Of a DNA stretch of 64,000 nucleotides, positions 35,561 to 49,034 are shown piece after piece. The DNA lies in the NCBI RefSeq assembly GCF_026230105.1, contig NC_079484.1, positions 2,929,805 through 2,993,804 on the forward strand. The letters are read 5' to 3'. The number at the start of each line of letters is the position of its first letter. The first letter of the stretch is position 1. Position numbers and translations under genes: made by a program. The notes beneath the pieces are model-generated. The model had not been told where the DNA came from, searched no databases, and saw only the letters and a program-made list of their open reading frames with translations. Source of the stretch: Diorhabda sublineata. Its lineage: Eukaryota > Arthropoda > Insecta > Coleoptera > Chrysomelidae.

Positions 35561-38500
35561 CGATTTGGAATGTTCTAGAAAGATCTAAGATTTTCTAGAA
35601 TGATTTTGAAGGTTATAAAACAAGTGCAAAATATTGTAATCGATGTAGAATATTCTATAAATTTCCCGAATTATCTGGAAAGTTCCAAAACGAATGCATT
35701 GTTCGAGAGCGTTCTAGAAACTTCTAAAATGATCTAGAAACTTTTAAAATGAGTGTAATTTATTATGGTCGATTTAGAATGTTAGAGAACGTTTTAGAAA
35801 TTTCTAAAATGATCTAGAAACTTCTAAAATGAGTGTAATTTATGATGGTCGATTTAGAATGTTAGAGAACGTTCTAGAAATTTCTAAAATGATTTAGAAT
35901 GTTCGAAAACGTTTTAGAAATTTCTAAAATGATCTAGAAACTTCTAAAATGAGTGCAATTTATTAAGAGATATTTAGAATGTTCGAGAACGTTTTAGAAA
36001 TTTCTAAAATGATCTAGAAACTTCTAAAATGAGTGTAATTTATTATGGTCGATTTAGAATGTTAGAGAACGTTCTAGAAATTTCTAAAATGATTTAGAAT
36101 GTTCGAAAACGTTTTAGAAATTTCTAAAATGATCTAGAAACTTCTAAAATGAGTGCAATTTATTATGGTCGATTTAGAATGTTAGAGAACGTTCTAGAAA
36201 TTTCTAAAATGATCTAGAAACTTCTAAAATGAGTGTAATTTATTATGGTCGATTTAGAATGTTAGAGAACGTTCTAGAAATTTCTAAAATGATTTAGAAT
36301 GTTCGAGAACGTTTTAGAAATTTCTAAAATGATCTAGAAACTTCTAAAATGAGTGTAATTTATTATGGTCGATTTAGAATGTTAGAGAACGTTCTAGAAA
36401 TTTCTAAAATGATCTAGAAACTTCTAAAATGAGTGTAATTTATTATGGTCGATTTAGAATGTTAGAGAACGTTCTAGAAATTTCTAAAATGATTTAGAAT
36501 GTTCGAGAACGTTTTAGAAATTTCTAAAATGATCTAGAAACTTCTAAAATGAGTGCAATTTATTATGGTCGATTTAGAATGTTAGAGAACGTTCTAGAAA
36601 TTTCTAAAATGATTTAGAATGTTCGAAAACGTTTTAGAAATTTCTAAAATGATCTAGAAACTTCTAAAATGAGTGCAATTTATTATGGTCGATTTAGAAT
36701 GTTAGAGAACGTTCTAGAAATTTCTAAAATGATCTAGAAACTTCTAAAATGAGTGTAATTTATTATGGTCGATTTAGAATGTTAGAGAACGTTCTAGAAA
36801 TTTCTAAAATGATTTAGAATGTTCGAAAACGTTTTAGAAATTTCTAAAATGATCTAGAAACTTCTAAAATGAGTGCAATTTATTATGGTCGATTTAGAAT
36901 GTTAGAGAACGTTCTAGAAATTTCTAAAATGATCTAGAAACTTCTAAAATGAGTGTAATTTATTATGGTCGATTTAGAATGTTAGAGAACGTTCTAGAAA
37001 TTTCTAAAATGATTTAGAATGTTCGAAAACGTTTTAGAAATTTCTAAAATGATCTAGAAACTTCTAAAATGAGTGCAATTTATTATGGTCGATTTAGAAT
37101 GTTAGAGAACGTTCTAGAAATTTCTAAAATGATCTAGAAACTTCTAAAATGAGTGTAATTTATTATGGTCGATTTAGAATGTTAGAGAACGTTCTAGAAA
37201 TTTCTAAAATGATTTAGAATGTTCGAAAACGTTTTAGAAATTTCTAAAATGATCTAGAAACTTCTAAAATGAGTGCAATTTATTATGGTCGATTTAGAAT
37301 GTTAGAGAACGTTCTAGAAATTTCTAAAATGATCTAGAAACTTCTAAAATGAGTGTAATTTATTATGGTCGATTTAGAATGTTAGAGAACGTTCTAGAAA
37401 TTTCTAAAATGATTTAGAATGTTCGAGAACGTTTTAGAAATTTCTAAAATGATCTAGAAACTTCTAAAATGAGTGTAATTTATTATGGTCGATTTAGAAT
37501 GTTAGAGAACGTTCTAGAAATTTCTAAAATGATCTAGAAACTTCTAAAATGAGTGTAATTTATTATGGTCGATTTAGAATGTTAGAGAACGTTCTAGAAA
37601 TTTCTAAAATGATTTAGAATGTTCGAGAACGTTTTAGAAATTTCTAAAATGATCTAGAAACTTCTAAAATGAGTGCAATTTATTATGGTCGATTTAGAAT
37701 GTTAGAGAACGTTCTAGAAATTTCTAAAATGATCTAGAAACTTCTAAAATGAGTGTAATTTATTATGGTCGATTTAGAATGTTAGAGAACGTTCTAGAAA
37801 TTTCTAAAATGATTTAGAATGTTCGAAAACGTTTTAGAAATTTCTAAAATGATCTAGAAACTTCTAAAATGAGTGCAATTTATTATGGTCGATTTAGAAT
37901 GTTAGAGAACGTTCTAGAAATTTCTAAAATGATCTAGAAACTTCTAAAATGAGTGTAATTTATTATGGTCGATTTAGAATGTTAGAGAACGTTCTAGAAA
38001 TTTCTAAAATGATTTAGAATGTTCGAGAACGTTTTAGAAATTTCTAAAATGATCTAGAAACTTCTAAAATGAGTGTAATTTATTATGGTCGATTTAGAAT
38101 GTTAGAGAACGTTCTAGAAATTTCTAAAATGATCTAGAAACTTCTAAAATGAGTGTAATTTATTATGGTCGATTTAGAATGTTAGAGAACGTTCTAGAAA
38201 TTTCTAAAATGATTTAGAATGTTCGAGAACGTTTTAGAAATTTCTAAAATGATCTAGAAACTTCTAAAATGAGTGCAATTTATTATGGTCGATTTAGAAT
38301 GTTAGAGAACGTTCTAGAAATTTCTAAAATGATCTAGAAACTTCTAAAATGAGTGTAATTTATTATGGTCGATTTAGAATGTTAGAGAACGTTCTAGAAA
38401 TTTCTAAAATGATTTAGAATGTTCGAAAACGTTTTAGAAATTTCTAAAATGATCTAGAAACTTCTAAAATGAGTGTAATTTATTATGGTCGATTTAGAAT

Positions 38501-41500
38501 GTTAGAGAACGTTCTAGAAATTTCTAAAATGATCTAGAAACTTCTAAAATGAGTGTAATTTATTATGGTCGATTTAGAATGTTAGAGAACGTTCTAGAAA
38601 TTTCTAAAATGATTTAGAATGTTCGAAAACGTTTTAGAAATTTCTAAAATGATCTAGAAACTTCTAAAATGAGTGCAATTTATTATGGTCGATTTAGAAT
38701 GTTAGAGAACGTTCTAGAAATTTCTAAAATGATCTAGAAACTTCTAAAATGAGTGTAATTTATTATGGTCGATTTAGAATGTTAGAGAACGTTCTAGAAA
38801 TTTCTAAAATGATCTAGAAACTTCTAAAATGAGTGTAATTTATTATGGTCGATTTAGAATGTTAGAGAACGTTCTAGAAATTTCTAAAATGATTTAGAAT
38901 GTTCGAGAACGTTTTAGAAATTTCTAAAATGATCTAGAAACTTCTAAAATGAGTGTAATTTATTATGGTCGATTTAGAATGTTAGAGAACGTTCTAGAAA
39001 TTTCTAAAATGATTTAGAATGTTCGAGAACGTTTTAGAAATTTCTAAAATGATCTAGAAACTTCTAAAATGAGTGTAATTTATTATGGTCGATTTAGAAT
39101 GTTAGAGAACGTTCTAGAAATTTCTAAAATGATTTAGAATGTTCGAGAACGTTTTAGAAATTTCTAAAATGATCTAGAAACTTCTAAAATGAGTGTAATT
39201 TATTATGGTCGATTTAGAATGTTAGAGAACGTTCTAGAAATTTCTAAAATGATCTAGAAACTTCTAAAATGAGTGTAATTTATTATGGTCGATTTAGAAT
39301 GTTAGAGAACGTTCTAGAAATTTCTAAAATGATTTAGAATGTTCGAGAACGTTTTAGAAATTTCTAAAATGATCTAGAAACTTCTAAAATGAGTGCAATT
39401 TATTATGGTCGATTTAGAATGTTAGAGAACGTTCTAGAAATTTCTAAAATGATCTAGAAACTTCTAAAATGAGTGTAATTTATTATGGTCGATTTAGAAT
39501 GTTAGAGAACGTTCTAGAAATTTCTAAAATGATTTAGAATGTTCGAAAACGTTTTAGAAATTTCTAAAATGATCTAGAAACTTCTAAAATGAGTGCAATT
39601 TATTATGGTCGATTTAGAATGTTAGAGAACGTTCTAGAAATTTCTAAAATGATCTAGAAACTTCTAAAATGAGTGTAATTTATTATGGTCGATTTAGAAT
39701 GTTAGAGAACGTTCTAGAAATTTCTAAAATGATTTAGAATGTTCGAGAACGTTTTAGAAATTTCTAAAATGATCTAGAAACTTCTAAAATGAGTGTAATT
39801 TATTATGGTCGATTTAGAATGTTAGAGAACGTTCTAGAAATTTCTAAAATGATCTAGAAACTTCTAAAATGAGTGTAATTTATTATGGTCGATTTAGAAT
39901 GTTAGAGAACGTTCTAGAAATTTCTAAAATGATTTAGAATGTTCGAGAACGTTTTAGAAATTTCTAAAATGATCTAGAAACTTCTAAAATGAGTGCAATT
40001 TATTATGGTCGATTTAGAATGTTAGAGAACGTTCTAGAAATTTCTAAAATGATCTAGAAACTTCTAAAATGAGTGTAATTTATTATGGTCGATTTAGAAT
40101 GTTAGAGAACGTTCTAGAAATTTCTAAAATGATTTAGAATGTTCGAAAACGTTTTAGAAATTTCTAAAATGATCTAGAAACTTCTAAAATGAGTGTAATT
40201 TATTATGGTCGATTTAGAATGTTAGAGAACGTTCTAGAAATTTCTAAAATGATCTAGAAACTTCTAAAATGAGTGTAATTTATTATGGTCGATTTAGAAT
40301 GTTAGAGAACGTTCTAGAAATTTCTAAAATGATTTAGAATGTTCGAAAACGTTTTAGAAATTTCTAAAATGATCTAGAAACTTCTAAAATGAGTGCAATT
40401 TATTATGGTCGATTTAGAATGTTAGAGAACGTTCTAGAAATTTCTAAAATGATTTAGAATGTTCGAGAACGTTTTAGAAATTTCTAAAATGATCTAGAAA
40501 CTTCTAAAATGAGTGTAATTTATTATGGTCGATTTAGAATGTTAGAGAACGTTCTAGAAATTTCTAAAATGATTTAGAATGTTAGAGAACGTTCTAGAAA
40601 TTTCTAAAATGATCTAGAAACTTCTAAAATGAGTGCAATTTATTAAGAGATATTTAGAATGTTCGAGAACGTTTTAGAAATTTCTAAAATGATCTAGAAA
40701 CTTCTAAAATGAGTGTAATTTATTATGGTCGATTTAGAATGTTAGAGAACGTTCTAGAAATTTCTAAAATGATTTAGAATGTTCGAGAACGTTTTAGAAA
40801 TTTCTAAAATGATCTAGAAACTTCTAAAATGAGTGTAATTTATTATGGTCGATTTAGAATGTTAGAGAACGTTCTAGAAATTTCTAAAATGATCTAGAAA
40901 CTTCTAAAATGAGTGCAATTTATTAAGAGATATTTAGAATGTTCGAGAACGTTTTAGAAATTTCTAAAATGATCTAGAAACTTCTAAAATGAGTGTAATT
41001 TATTATGGTCGATTTAGAATGTTAGAGAACGTTCTAGAAATTTCTAAAATGATTTAGAATGTTCGAGAACGTTTTAGAAATTTCTAAAATGATCTAGAAA
41101 CTTCTAAAATGAGTGTAATTTATTATGGTCGATTTAGAATGTTAGAGAACGTTCTAGAAATTTCTAAAATGATCTAGAAACTTCTAAAATGAGTGCAATT
41201 TATTAAGAGATATTTAGAATGTTCGAGAACGTTTTAGAAATTTCTAAAATGATCTAGAAACTTCTAAAATGAGTGTAATTTATTATGGTCGATTTAGAAT
41301 GTTAGAGAACGTTCTAGAAATTTCTAAAATGATCTAGAAACTTCTAAAATGAGTGCAATTTATTAAGAGATATTTAGAATGTTCGAGAACGTTTTAGAAA
41401 TTTCTAAAATGATCTAGAAACTTCTAAAATGAGTGTAATTTATTATGGTCGATTTAGAATGTTAGAGAACGTTCTAGAAATTTCTAAAATGATTTAGAAT

Positions 41501-41560
41501 GTTCGAGAACGTTTTAGAAATTTCTAAAATGATCTAGAAACTTCTAAAATGTTCTAAAAA
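35560..41560. repeat. 80/40-bp satellite built from heat-shock-element pentamers
   Basis: From about 35701 the array is made of two modules. Module A is 80 bp (gatctagaaacttctaaaat, 20 bp of gagtgyaatttattatggtc, gatttagaatgttagagaac, gttctagaaatttctaaaat). Module B is 40 bp (gatttagaatgttcgagaac, gttttagaaatttctaaaat). They follow mostly in A-B-A order (200-bp higher-order unit) with occasional A-B units (120 bp). All spacings are multiples of 5 bp. Each A module contains aGAAcgTTCtaGAAatTTCt, a perfect run of four alternating nGAAn pentamers, the consensus binding site of heat-shock factor. Module B holds a near-perfect six-pentamer run with one mismatched unit. Variants with tattaagagat occur only near the two ends (35960 and 40640-41380), and 35560-35700 is a decayed edge. 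Confidence 0.95.
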
Positions 41561-41984
41561 TTTCTTCTTTTTATTTACTGTATATGGCGTTTTTTTGGTT
41601 GATAATTTATTTAGTTTCAGTTTGTGTGGATATTGTAAGTGCTCGAATTCTTGTAACCACATTATTTTTAATGAATAAGGTGACAGAAAAGCAATTTAAA
41701 CCTCAGTAATGACCATTATTATTAACACTTTATGACCTCTCATAAAGGAAGTTCGAATACGTAAGGCGCCATTGGGTAGCATAAAAGTTTCGGATCATTT
41801 AACGTTCCCACCTTGTAAGTTATCCAGATATCGTTGAATAAGTTGAATATATTACAGGGTGGTCAAGTTACGGCTGCAGGTGAAATGTAAAATTCTTATT
41901 TATATTTCATTTGAATTGATTTCATGTAGACTATTCGTTTTGTGAGAAATTAAAATGTAAATTTTCTAAAAAAATGTTATTTAA
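41561..41984. other. Spacer between two satellite arrays
   Basis: Unique AT-rich sequence; no open frame, TIR or repeat recognised. Confidence 0.4.
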
Positions 41985-44900
41985 TTTTCCCTTTAATTGT
42001 TCTGTGCGGAAAAAATAGTCAATTTCACTTCTGCCTAGATATTCTAGCCAAAGGAAGATCAAAAATTTTTTGTAGAGCTTTTTATGAGCTTTATTTTTTA
42101 TTTGAAACTTTTTTTTCTAAAATCAATATTTTCTGAGATATTTAATAATATTGTTTTAACTTTAAAGGGGGCTGGGTTGCATACGAAACTTTTTCCGAGA
42201 AAATCCTTTTAGAGATTATCTTCTTCGACGAAGGACAAGCTTTGGCAGAAATTTCGGCAAAATCGACGGGTTTTTCTTCTTAGAACCACACCTTTTTTAT
42301 TTTTTTTTAAATTATGATATAGATGCCTGGAAACTTTGAGTTCTGCCGAGATATTTTGAGTCATAATAGCCAAAAGAATAGGTTAACTCTAAAAACTTAC
42401 GAAATATTTTTTGTAGAGCTTTTTATGAGCTTCATTTTTTATTTAAAACTTTTTTTTCTAAAATCAATATTTTCTGAGATATCTAATAATATTGTTTTAA
42501 CTTTAAAGGGGGCTGGGTTGCAAACGAAACTTTTTCGGAGAAAATCCTTTTAGAGATTATCTTCTTCGACGAAGGACAAGCTTTGGCAAAAATTTCGGCA
42601 AAATCGACGGGTTTGTCTTCTTAGAACCACACCTTTTTTATTTTTTTTTAAATTATGATATAGATGCCTGGAAACTTTGAGTCCTGCCGAGATATTTTGA
42701 GTCATAATAGCCAAAAGAATAGGTTAACTCAAAAAACTTACGAAACATTTTTTGTAGAGCTTTTTCTGAGATTCATTTTTTACTTGAAATTTATTTTTCT
42801 AAAATCAATATTTTCTGAGATATTTAATAATATTGTTTTAACTTTAAAGGGGGCTGGGGAGCAAACGAAACTTTTTCGGAAAAAATCCTTTTAGAGATTA
42901 TCTTCTTCAACGAAGGACAAGCTTTGGCAAAAATTTCGGCAAAATCGACGGGTTTGTCTTCTTAGAACCACACCTTTTTTATTTTTTTTTAAATTATGAT
43001 ATAGATGCCTGGAAACTTTGAGTCCTGCCGAGATATTTTGAGTCATAATAGCCAAAAGAATAGGTTAACTCAAAAAACTTACGAAACATTTTTTGTAGAG
43101 CTTTTTCTGAGATTCATTTTTTACTTGAAATTTTTTTTTCTAAAATCAATATTTTCTGAGATATTTAATAATATTGTTTTAACTTTAAAGGGGGCTGGGG
43201 AGCAAACGAAACTTTTTCGGAAAAAATCCTTTTAGAGATTATCTTCTTCAACGAAGGACAAGCTTTGGCAAAAATTTCGGCAAAATCGACGGGTTTGTCT
43301 TCTTAGAACCACACCTTTTTTATTTTTTTTTAAATTATGATATAGATGCCTGGAAGCTTTGAGTCCTGCCGAGATATTTTGAGTCATAATAGCCAAAAGA
43401 ATAGGTCAACTCAAAAAACTTACGAAACATTTTTTGTAGAGCTTTTTCTGAGATTCATTTTTTATTTAAAACTTTTTTTTCTAAAATCAATATTTTCTGA
43501 GATATTTAATAATATTGTTTTAACTTTAAAGGGGGCTGGGTTGCAAACGAAACTTTTTCGGAGAAAATCCTTTTAGAGATTATCTTCTTCGACGAAGGAC
43601 AAGCTTTGGTAAAAATTTCGGCAAAATCGACGGGTTTGTTTTCTTACAACCAAACCTTTTTTATTTTTTTTTAAATTATGATATAGATGCCTGGAAACTT
43701 TGAGTCCTGCCGAGATATTTTGAGTCATAATAGCCAAAAGAATAGGTTAACTCAAAAAACTTAAGGAACATTTCTCGTACAGATTTTTCTGAGCTTCACT
43801 TTTTATTTGAAATTTATTTCTTCAAAATCAATATTTTCTGAGATATTTAATAATATTGTTTTAACTTTAAAGGGGGCTGGGTTGCAAACGAAACTTTTTC
43901 GGAGAAAATCCTTTTAGAGATTATCTTCTTCGACGAAGGACAAGCTTTGGTAAAAATTTCGGCAAAATCGACGGGTTTGTCTTCTTAGAACCTCATCTTT
44001 TTTATTTTTTTTTTTAATTATGATATAGATGCCTGGAAACTTTGAGTTCTGCCGAGATATTTTGAGTCATAATAGCCAAAAGAATAGGTTAACTCTAAAA
44101 ACTTACGAAACATTTTTTGTAGAGCTTTTTATGAGCTTCATTTTTTATTTAAAACTTTTTTTTCTAAAATCAATATTTTCTGAGATATTTAATAATATTG
44201 TTTTAACTTTAAAGGGGGCTGGGTTGCAAACGAAACTTTTTCGGAGAAAATCCTTTTAGAGATTATCTTCTTCGACGAAGGACAAGCTTTGGTAAAAATT
44301 TCGGCAAAATCGACGGGTTTGTTTTCTTACAACCAAACCTTTTTTATTTTTTTTTAAATTATGATATAGATGCCTGGAAACTTTGAGTCCTGCCGAGATA
44401 TTTTGAGTCATAATAGCCAAAAGAATAGGTTAACTCAAAAAACTTAAGAAACATTTTTTGTAGAGCTTTTTATGAGCTTCATTTTTTATTTAAAACTTTT
44501 TTTTCTAAAATCAATATTTTCTGAGATATTTAATAATATTGTTTTAACTTTAAAGGGGGCTGGGTTGCAAACGAAACTTTTTCGGAGAAAATCCTTTTAG
44601 AGATTATCTTCTTCGACGAAGGACAAGCTTTGGTAAAAATTTCGGCAAAATCGACGGGTTTGTCTTCTTAGAACCTCATCTTTTTTATTTTTTTTTTTAA
44701 TTATGATATAGATGACTGGAAACTTTGAGTTCTGCCGAGATATTTTGAGTCATAATAGCCAAAAGAATAGGTTAACTCTAAAAACTTACGAAACATTTTT
44801 TGTAGAGCTTTTTATGAGCTTCATTTTTTATTTAAAACTTTTTTTTCTAAAATCAATATTTTCTGAGATATTTAATAATATTGTTTTAACTTTAAAGGGG

Positions 44901-46985
44901 GCTGGGTTGCAAACGAAACTTTTTCGGAGAAAATCCTTTTAGAGATTATCTTCTTCGACGAAGGACAAGCTTTGGTAAAAATTTCGGCAAAATCGACGGG
45001 TTTGTTTTCTTACAACCAAACCTTTTTTATTTTTTTTTAAATTATGATATAGATGCCTGGAAACTTTGAGTCCTGCCGAGATATTTTGAGTCATAATAGC
45101 CAAAAGAATAGGTTAACTCAAAAAACTTAAGAAACATTTCTCGTACAGATTTTTCTGAGCTTCACTTTTTATTTGAAATTTATTTCTTCAAAATCAATAT
45201 TTTCTGAGATATTTAATAATATTGTTTTAACTTTAAAGGGGGCTGGGTTGCAAACGAAACTTTTTCGGAGAAAATCCTTTTAGAGATTATCTTCTTCGAC
45301 GAAGGACAAGCTTTGGTAAAAATTTCGGCAAAATCGACGGGTTTGTCTTCTTAGAACCTCATCTTTTTTATTTTTTTTTTTAATTATGATATAGATGACT
45401 GGAAACTTTGAGTTCTGCCGAGATATTTTGAGTCATAATAGCCAAAAGAATAGGTTAACTCTAAAAACTTACGAAACATTTTTTGTAGAGCTTTTTATGA
45501 GCTTCATTTTTTATTTAAAACTTTTTTTTCTAAAATCAATATTTTCTGAGATATTTAATAATATTGTTTTAACTTTAAAGGGGGCTGGGTTGCAAACGAA
45601 ACTTTTTCGGAGAAAATCCTTTTAGAGATTATCTTCTTCGACGAAGGACAAGCTTTGGTAAAAATTTCGGCAAAATCGACGGGTTTGTCTTCTTAGAACC
45701 TCATCTTTTTTATTTTTTTTTTTAATTATGATATAGATGACTGGAAACTTTGAGTTCTGCCGAGATATTTTGAGTCATAATAGCCAAAAGAATAGGTTAA
45801 CTCTAAAAACTTACGAAACATTTTTTGTAGAGCTTTTTATGAGCTTCATTTTTTATTTAAAACTTTTTTTTCTAAAATCAATATTTTCTGAGATATTTAA
45901 TAATATTGTTTTAACTTTAAAGGGGGCTGGGTTGCAAACGAAACTTTTTCGGAGAAAATCCTTTTAGAGATTATCTTCTTCGACGAAGGACAAGCTTTGG
46001 TAAAAATTTCGGCAAAATCGACGGGTTTGTCTTCTTAGAACCTCATCTTTTTTATTTTTTTTTTTAATTATGATATAGATGACTGGAAACTTTGAGTTCT
46101 GCCGAGATATTTTGAGTCATAATAGCCAAAAGAATAGGTTAACTCTAAAAACTTACGAAACATTTTTTGTAGAGCTTTTTATGAGCTTCATTTTTTATTT
46201 AAAACTTTTTTTTCTAAAATCAATATTTTCTGAGATATTTAATAATATTGTTTTAACTTTAAAGGGGGCTGGGTTGCAAACGAAACTTTTTCGGAGAAAA
46301 TCCTTTTAGAGATTATCTTCTTCGACGAAGGACAAGCTTTGGTAAAAATTTCGGCAAAATCGACGGGTTTGTTTTCTTACAACCAAACCTTTTTTATTTT
46401 TTTTTAAATTATGATATAGATGCCTGGAAACTTTGAGTCCTGCCGAGATATTTTGAGTCATAATAGCCAAAAGAATAGGTTAACTCAAAAAACTTAAGAA
46501 ACATTTCTCGTACAGATTTTTCTGAGCTTCACTTTTTATTTGAAATTTATTTCTTCAAAATCAATATTTTCTGAGATATTTAATAATATTGTTTTAACTT
46601 TAAAGGGGGCTGGGTTGCAAACGAAACTTTTTCGGAGAAAATCCTTTTAGAGATTATCTTCTTCGACGAAGGACAAGCTTTGGTAAAAATTTCGGCAAAA
46701 TCGACGGGTTTGTCTTCTTAGAACCTCATCTTTTTTATTTTTTTTTTAAATTATGATATAGATGCCTGGAAACTTTGAGTCCTGCCGAGATATTTTGAGT
46801 CATAATAGCCAAAAGAATAGGTTAACTCAAAAAACTTAAGAAACATTTCTCGTACAGATTTTTCTGAGCTTCACTTTTTATTTGAAATTTATTTCTTCAA
46901 AATCAATATTTTCTGAGATATTTAATAATATTGTTATAGCTTTAAAGGGGGCTGGGGTACTAACTAGTTTTTCGGTAAAAATCCT
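41985..46985. repeat. 341-bp satellite, about 14.5 copies
   Basis: The anchor gatatagatgcctggaaact (or gactgg) recurs at 42323, 42664, 43005, 43346, 43687, 44029, 44371, 44712, 45053, 45395, 45737, 46079, 46420 and 46762, a period of 341-342 bp. A diverged partial unit precedes it. Two unit types exist, one with attttttgtagagcttttta and one with atttctcgtacagatttttc; they partly alternate, giving a ~683-bp dimer in places. A 76-codon frame from the anchor ATG is open in nine units, but the period is not a multiple of three and other units break it. Confidence 0.95.
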
Positions 46986-47795
46986 TCAAGATATTATCGA
47001 TTGAGGACGAGCTTTGGCAAAAATTTCAGCAAAATGGGAGACTTCTCTTTTTTATAACCACAACGTTTTTATTTTCTGAATTACGATTTAAGAATGCGAA
47101 TTTTAACTTAACCTAACCTGAAAATTTTTTCACAATCTGTAAAAATTATTCAAATTATGACACCAAATTGTTTTTTTTTGTATATATAATTTTCAAAAAA
47201 AGTACTACGTTCTCCGAAAAAACATTGTTTGGTATAGTTTTCGGAGACAAATCTGTGAACTTATGGTTTTGCGTTGAAATTTTTATTTTTATCGTAAATG
47301 TGCCGAAAAAATAAATAAAATAGAAAAAATTAATGAAAATATCAATTATTTATGTCCAAAACTAGGGTGAACTCCACTAACCTTAACATAAAATATTTTT
47401 TATTGATTTGAAATATTTCAAAAATTTCGGGCAATAACTTATATAGAAAATTCCGAAATTTGGGGACCTATTCCTCGTACTATGGTAAGGAATAACCGCG
47501 AAATATTGTTTATAAAATGTGGGTCATGTTTTTACATTTTTATTTTTACGATAACGAGGTTGGTGCAGTTAACCTTATTTTACACAACTTTGAAACTACA
47601 AGGACAGACATAGTATTACGTGTTCTAGTTAAAAATCGAAAAAAGTAACGTTGCTTTCTTAAATTCAATTCAGGCGAATAAATTTTTATTTTATACCAAT
47701 AATATAATCACTTCCGTTGTCAATAACACGCGAAATTTCAATGAAAATCCAATTTTGAGTGAAATATAACGGGATAGAATCAATCCAATTTCTCG
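46986..47795. other. Non-coding stretch with one copy of a diverged dispersed repeat
   Basis: 47110-47390 resembles 54470-54825 in order of motifs: gacaccaaat, tctccgaaaaaacan / tctcgaaaaaaa, an aacttatggttttg / atttatggtttttg block, then aatgaaaatatcaattattta / attgaaaatattaatatttg and aaaactaggg / aaaataggat. The rest holds nothing recognised. Confidence 0.4.
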
Positions 47796-48113
47796 ATGCT
47801 AACCAGACTTTCGGTATTGTTCGAAGACGTAGAAGAAAAAGTCGGAGAGGTCGGATTCATCATCAATGAAAGTAAAAAGCAGTATATCATCGCTTCAGCA
47901 GATAAACCTTCCAACACAGAAGATCTTGTAATAGAAAATAGGAGTACAAATCTTTCTTATATAACAACCGTTAAAAATTCTCAAGCTGGATTCAGGACAT
48001 TAGTACTATGCAAATCTGGATCTTCTTCTAAATTGCACCACGAAAATGCATACTACAACAAAATACGACAAAGAAAGGTTAAGAAGAGAAGTTATCAGAA
48101 AAGTTGTAGATGA
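47796..48113 (+). pseudogene. Possible non-LTR retrotransposon reverse-transcriptase relic
   Basis: The frame contains LSVLFEDVEEKVGEVGFIIN followed by ESKKQYIIAS. This recalls the segment after the FADD box of non-LTR reverse transcriptases, where F..LE..A..VGL.IN..KTK.M leads to a YLG motif. Here the latter would be near SYITTVKNSQ. No catalytic box survives upstream and the frame is short. The call rests on this pattern only. Confidence 0.3.
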
Positions 48114-48831
48114 ATAGAGATCTTAACAAAACCAACAGGTTGTTCCATAAAGGCTTGAAACTCCTAAACTTCCGAACGGAATAATAAGTTTTGATTGTTG
48201 AAGACAAAATACTATGAGGTTCGTAGTGCCGCGTGGTATTTCTAATATTTTCAACATTTTTGTTCAATTCAGGAAAGATACAACTGATGAGATTGTTGTT
48301 TTGTTCATCTCTTCTGATGATAGAGTCCAACAACTTGTCCTTGTTGCCTCACATTGTTGTCAGCACATTCGAGGCGTTTTTCCTCGGAATCAGTATCCTA
48401 GGGACCCAATTTAGGGGTTTTTGCGTCAGGAATACGTTCACGGACAGTGATATTCCGATTTTAGAGCAGCTCATTGTTGCACTTCAAATCAGAAACCACA
48501 GCCTTGCAGAATTTGCGGATACCATAAAATTTTCACGGGTGGTAACTTTCATTTGTAGGCACTATCGTTGAATTTAGCCTAGTAACTTCCCTCGAGGCTG
48601 TAGCTCATTGGGAACCTTGCAACCCTTGTACTTTTTGTATAAATCCAAAAGTTCACAAATTGTTTGATTATTTAGAGGTGAACCAGTCGCAATAACCTTG
48701 AAATGTCTTTGACTTAATTCACATTTAGTTTTTTTATCTTTCCAGTTTAGAATTTACGAGCTTGATTTGTTCTGAAATCGAGGTTAGCTATAATTAAAAC
48801 ACGTTTAATTTTTTTCTCAATTTATATATAT
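48114..48831. other. No recognised gene downstream of the alkaline phosphatase
   Basis: Overlapping short frames on both strands (48079-48333 minus, 48214-48571 plus) have no motif I recognise. A minus-strand ATTAAA near 48805 could serve as the phosphatase polyadenylation signal. Confidence 0.35.
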
Positions 48832-49034
48832 TTATGAATTTTTTATATAACTATCACACGGTACGTCTTTGCTAGTACACGAGGCGAAAGCCATTAAATG
48901 TGCTATCACATTTTGCTCCACGACACCGGTGAACAAATGTGCCCAAGGTCCACGAGTAAATATCCCAACATCGTCGGCTCCGTGTGTTTCTTTTGCCAAA
49001 GGTGCTACGGCCGGCCAGGCGAAATTAATATCAC
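48832..49034 (-). CDS. Alp: Alkaline phosphatase exon 7 (C-terminus)
   Basis: The acceptor is ATATCAG|GT. The exon encodes residues 466-532, including AWPAVAPLAKETHGADDVGI with metal-site His483, then GPWAHLFTGVVEQN, and ends TAA at 48832-48834. The last residues are polar and no GPI signal follows. Confidence 0.9.

Noticed and set aside
42323..46309. Nine near-identical 76-codon frames, apparently a tandem gene family
   Set aside because: They are the same phase of each 341-bp satellite unit. The other units break the frame, the period is not a multiple of three, and no motif or codon bias supports a protein.
35701..46985. Regular repeats that might be taken for a CRISPR array
   Set aside because: There are no unique spacers; whole units repeat in a eukaryotic context.
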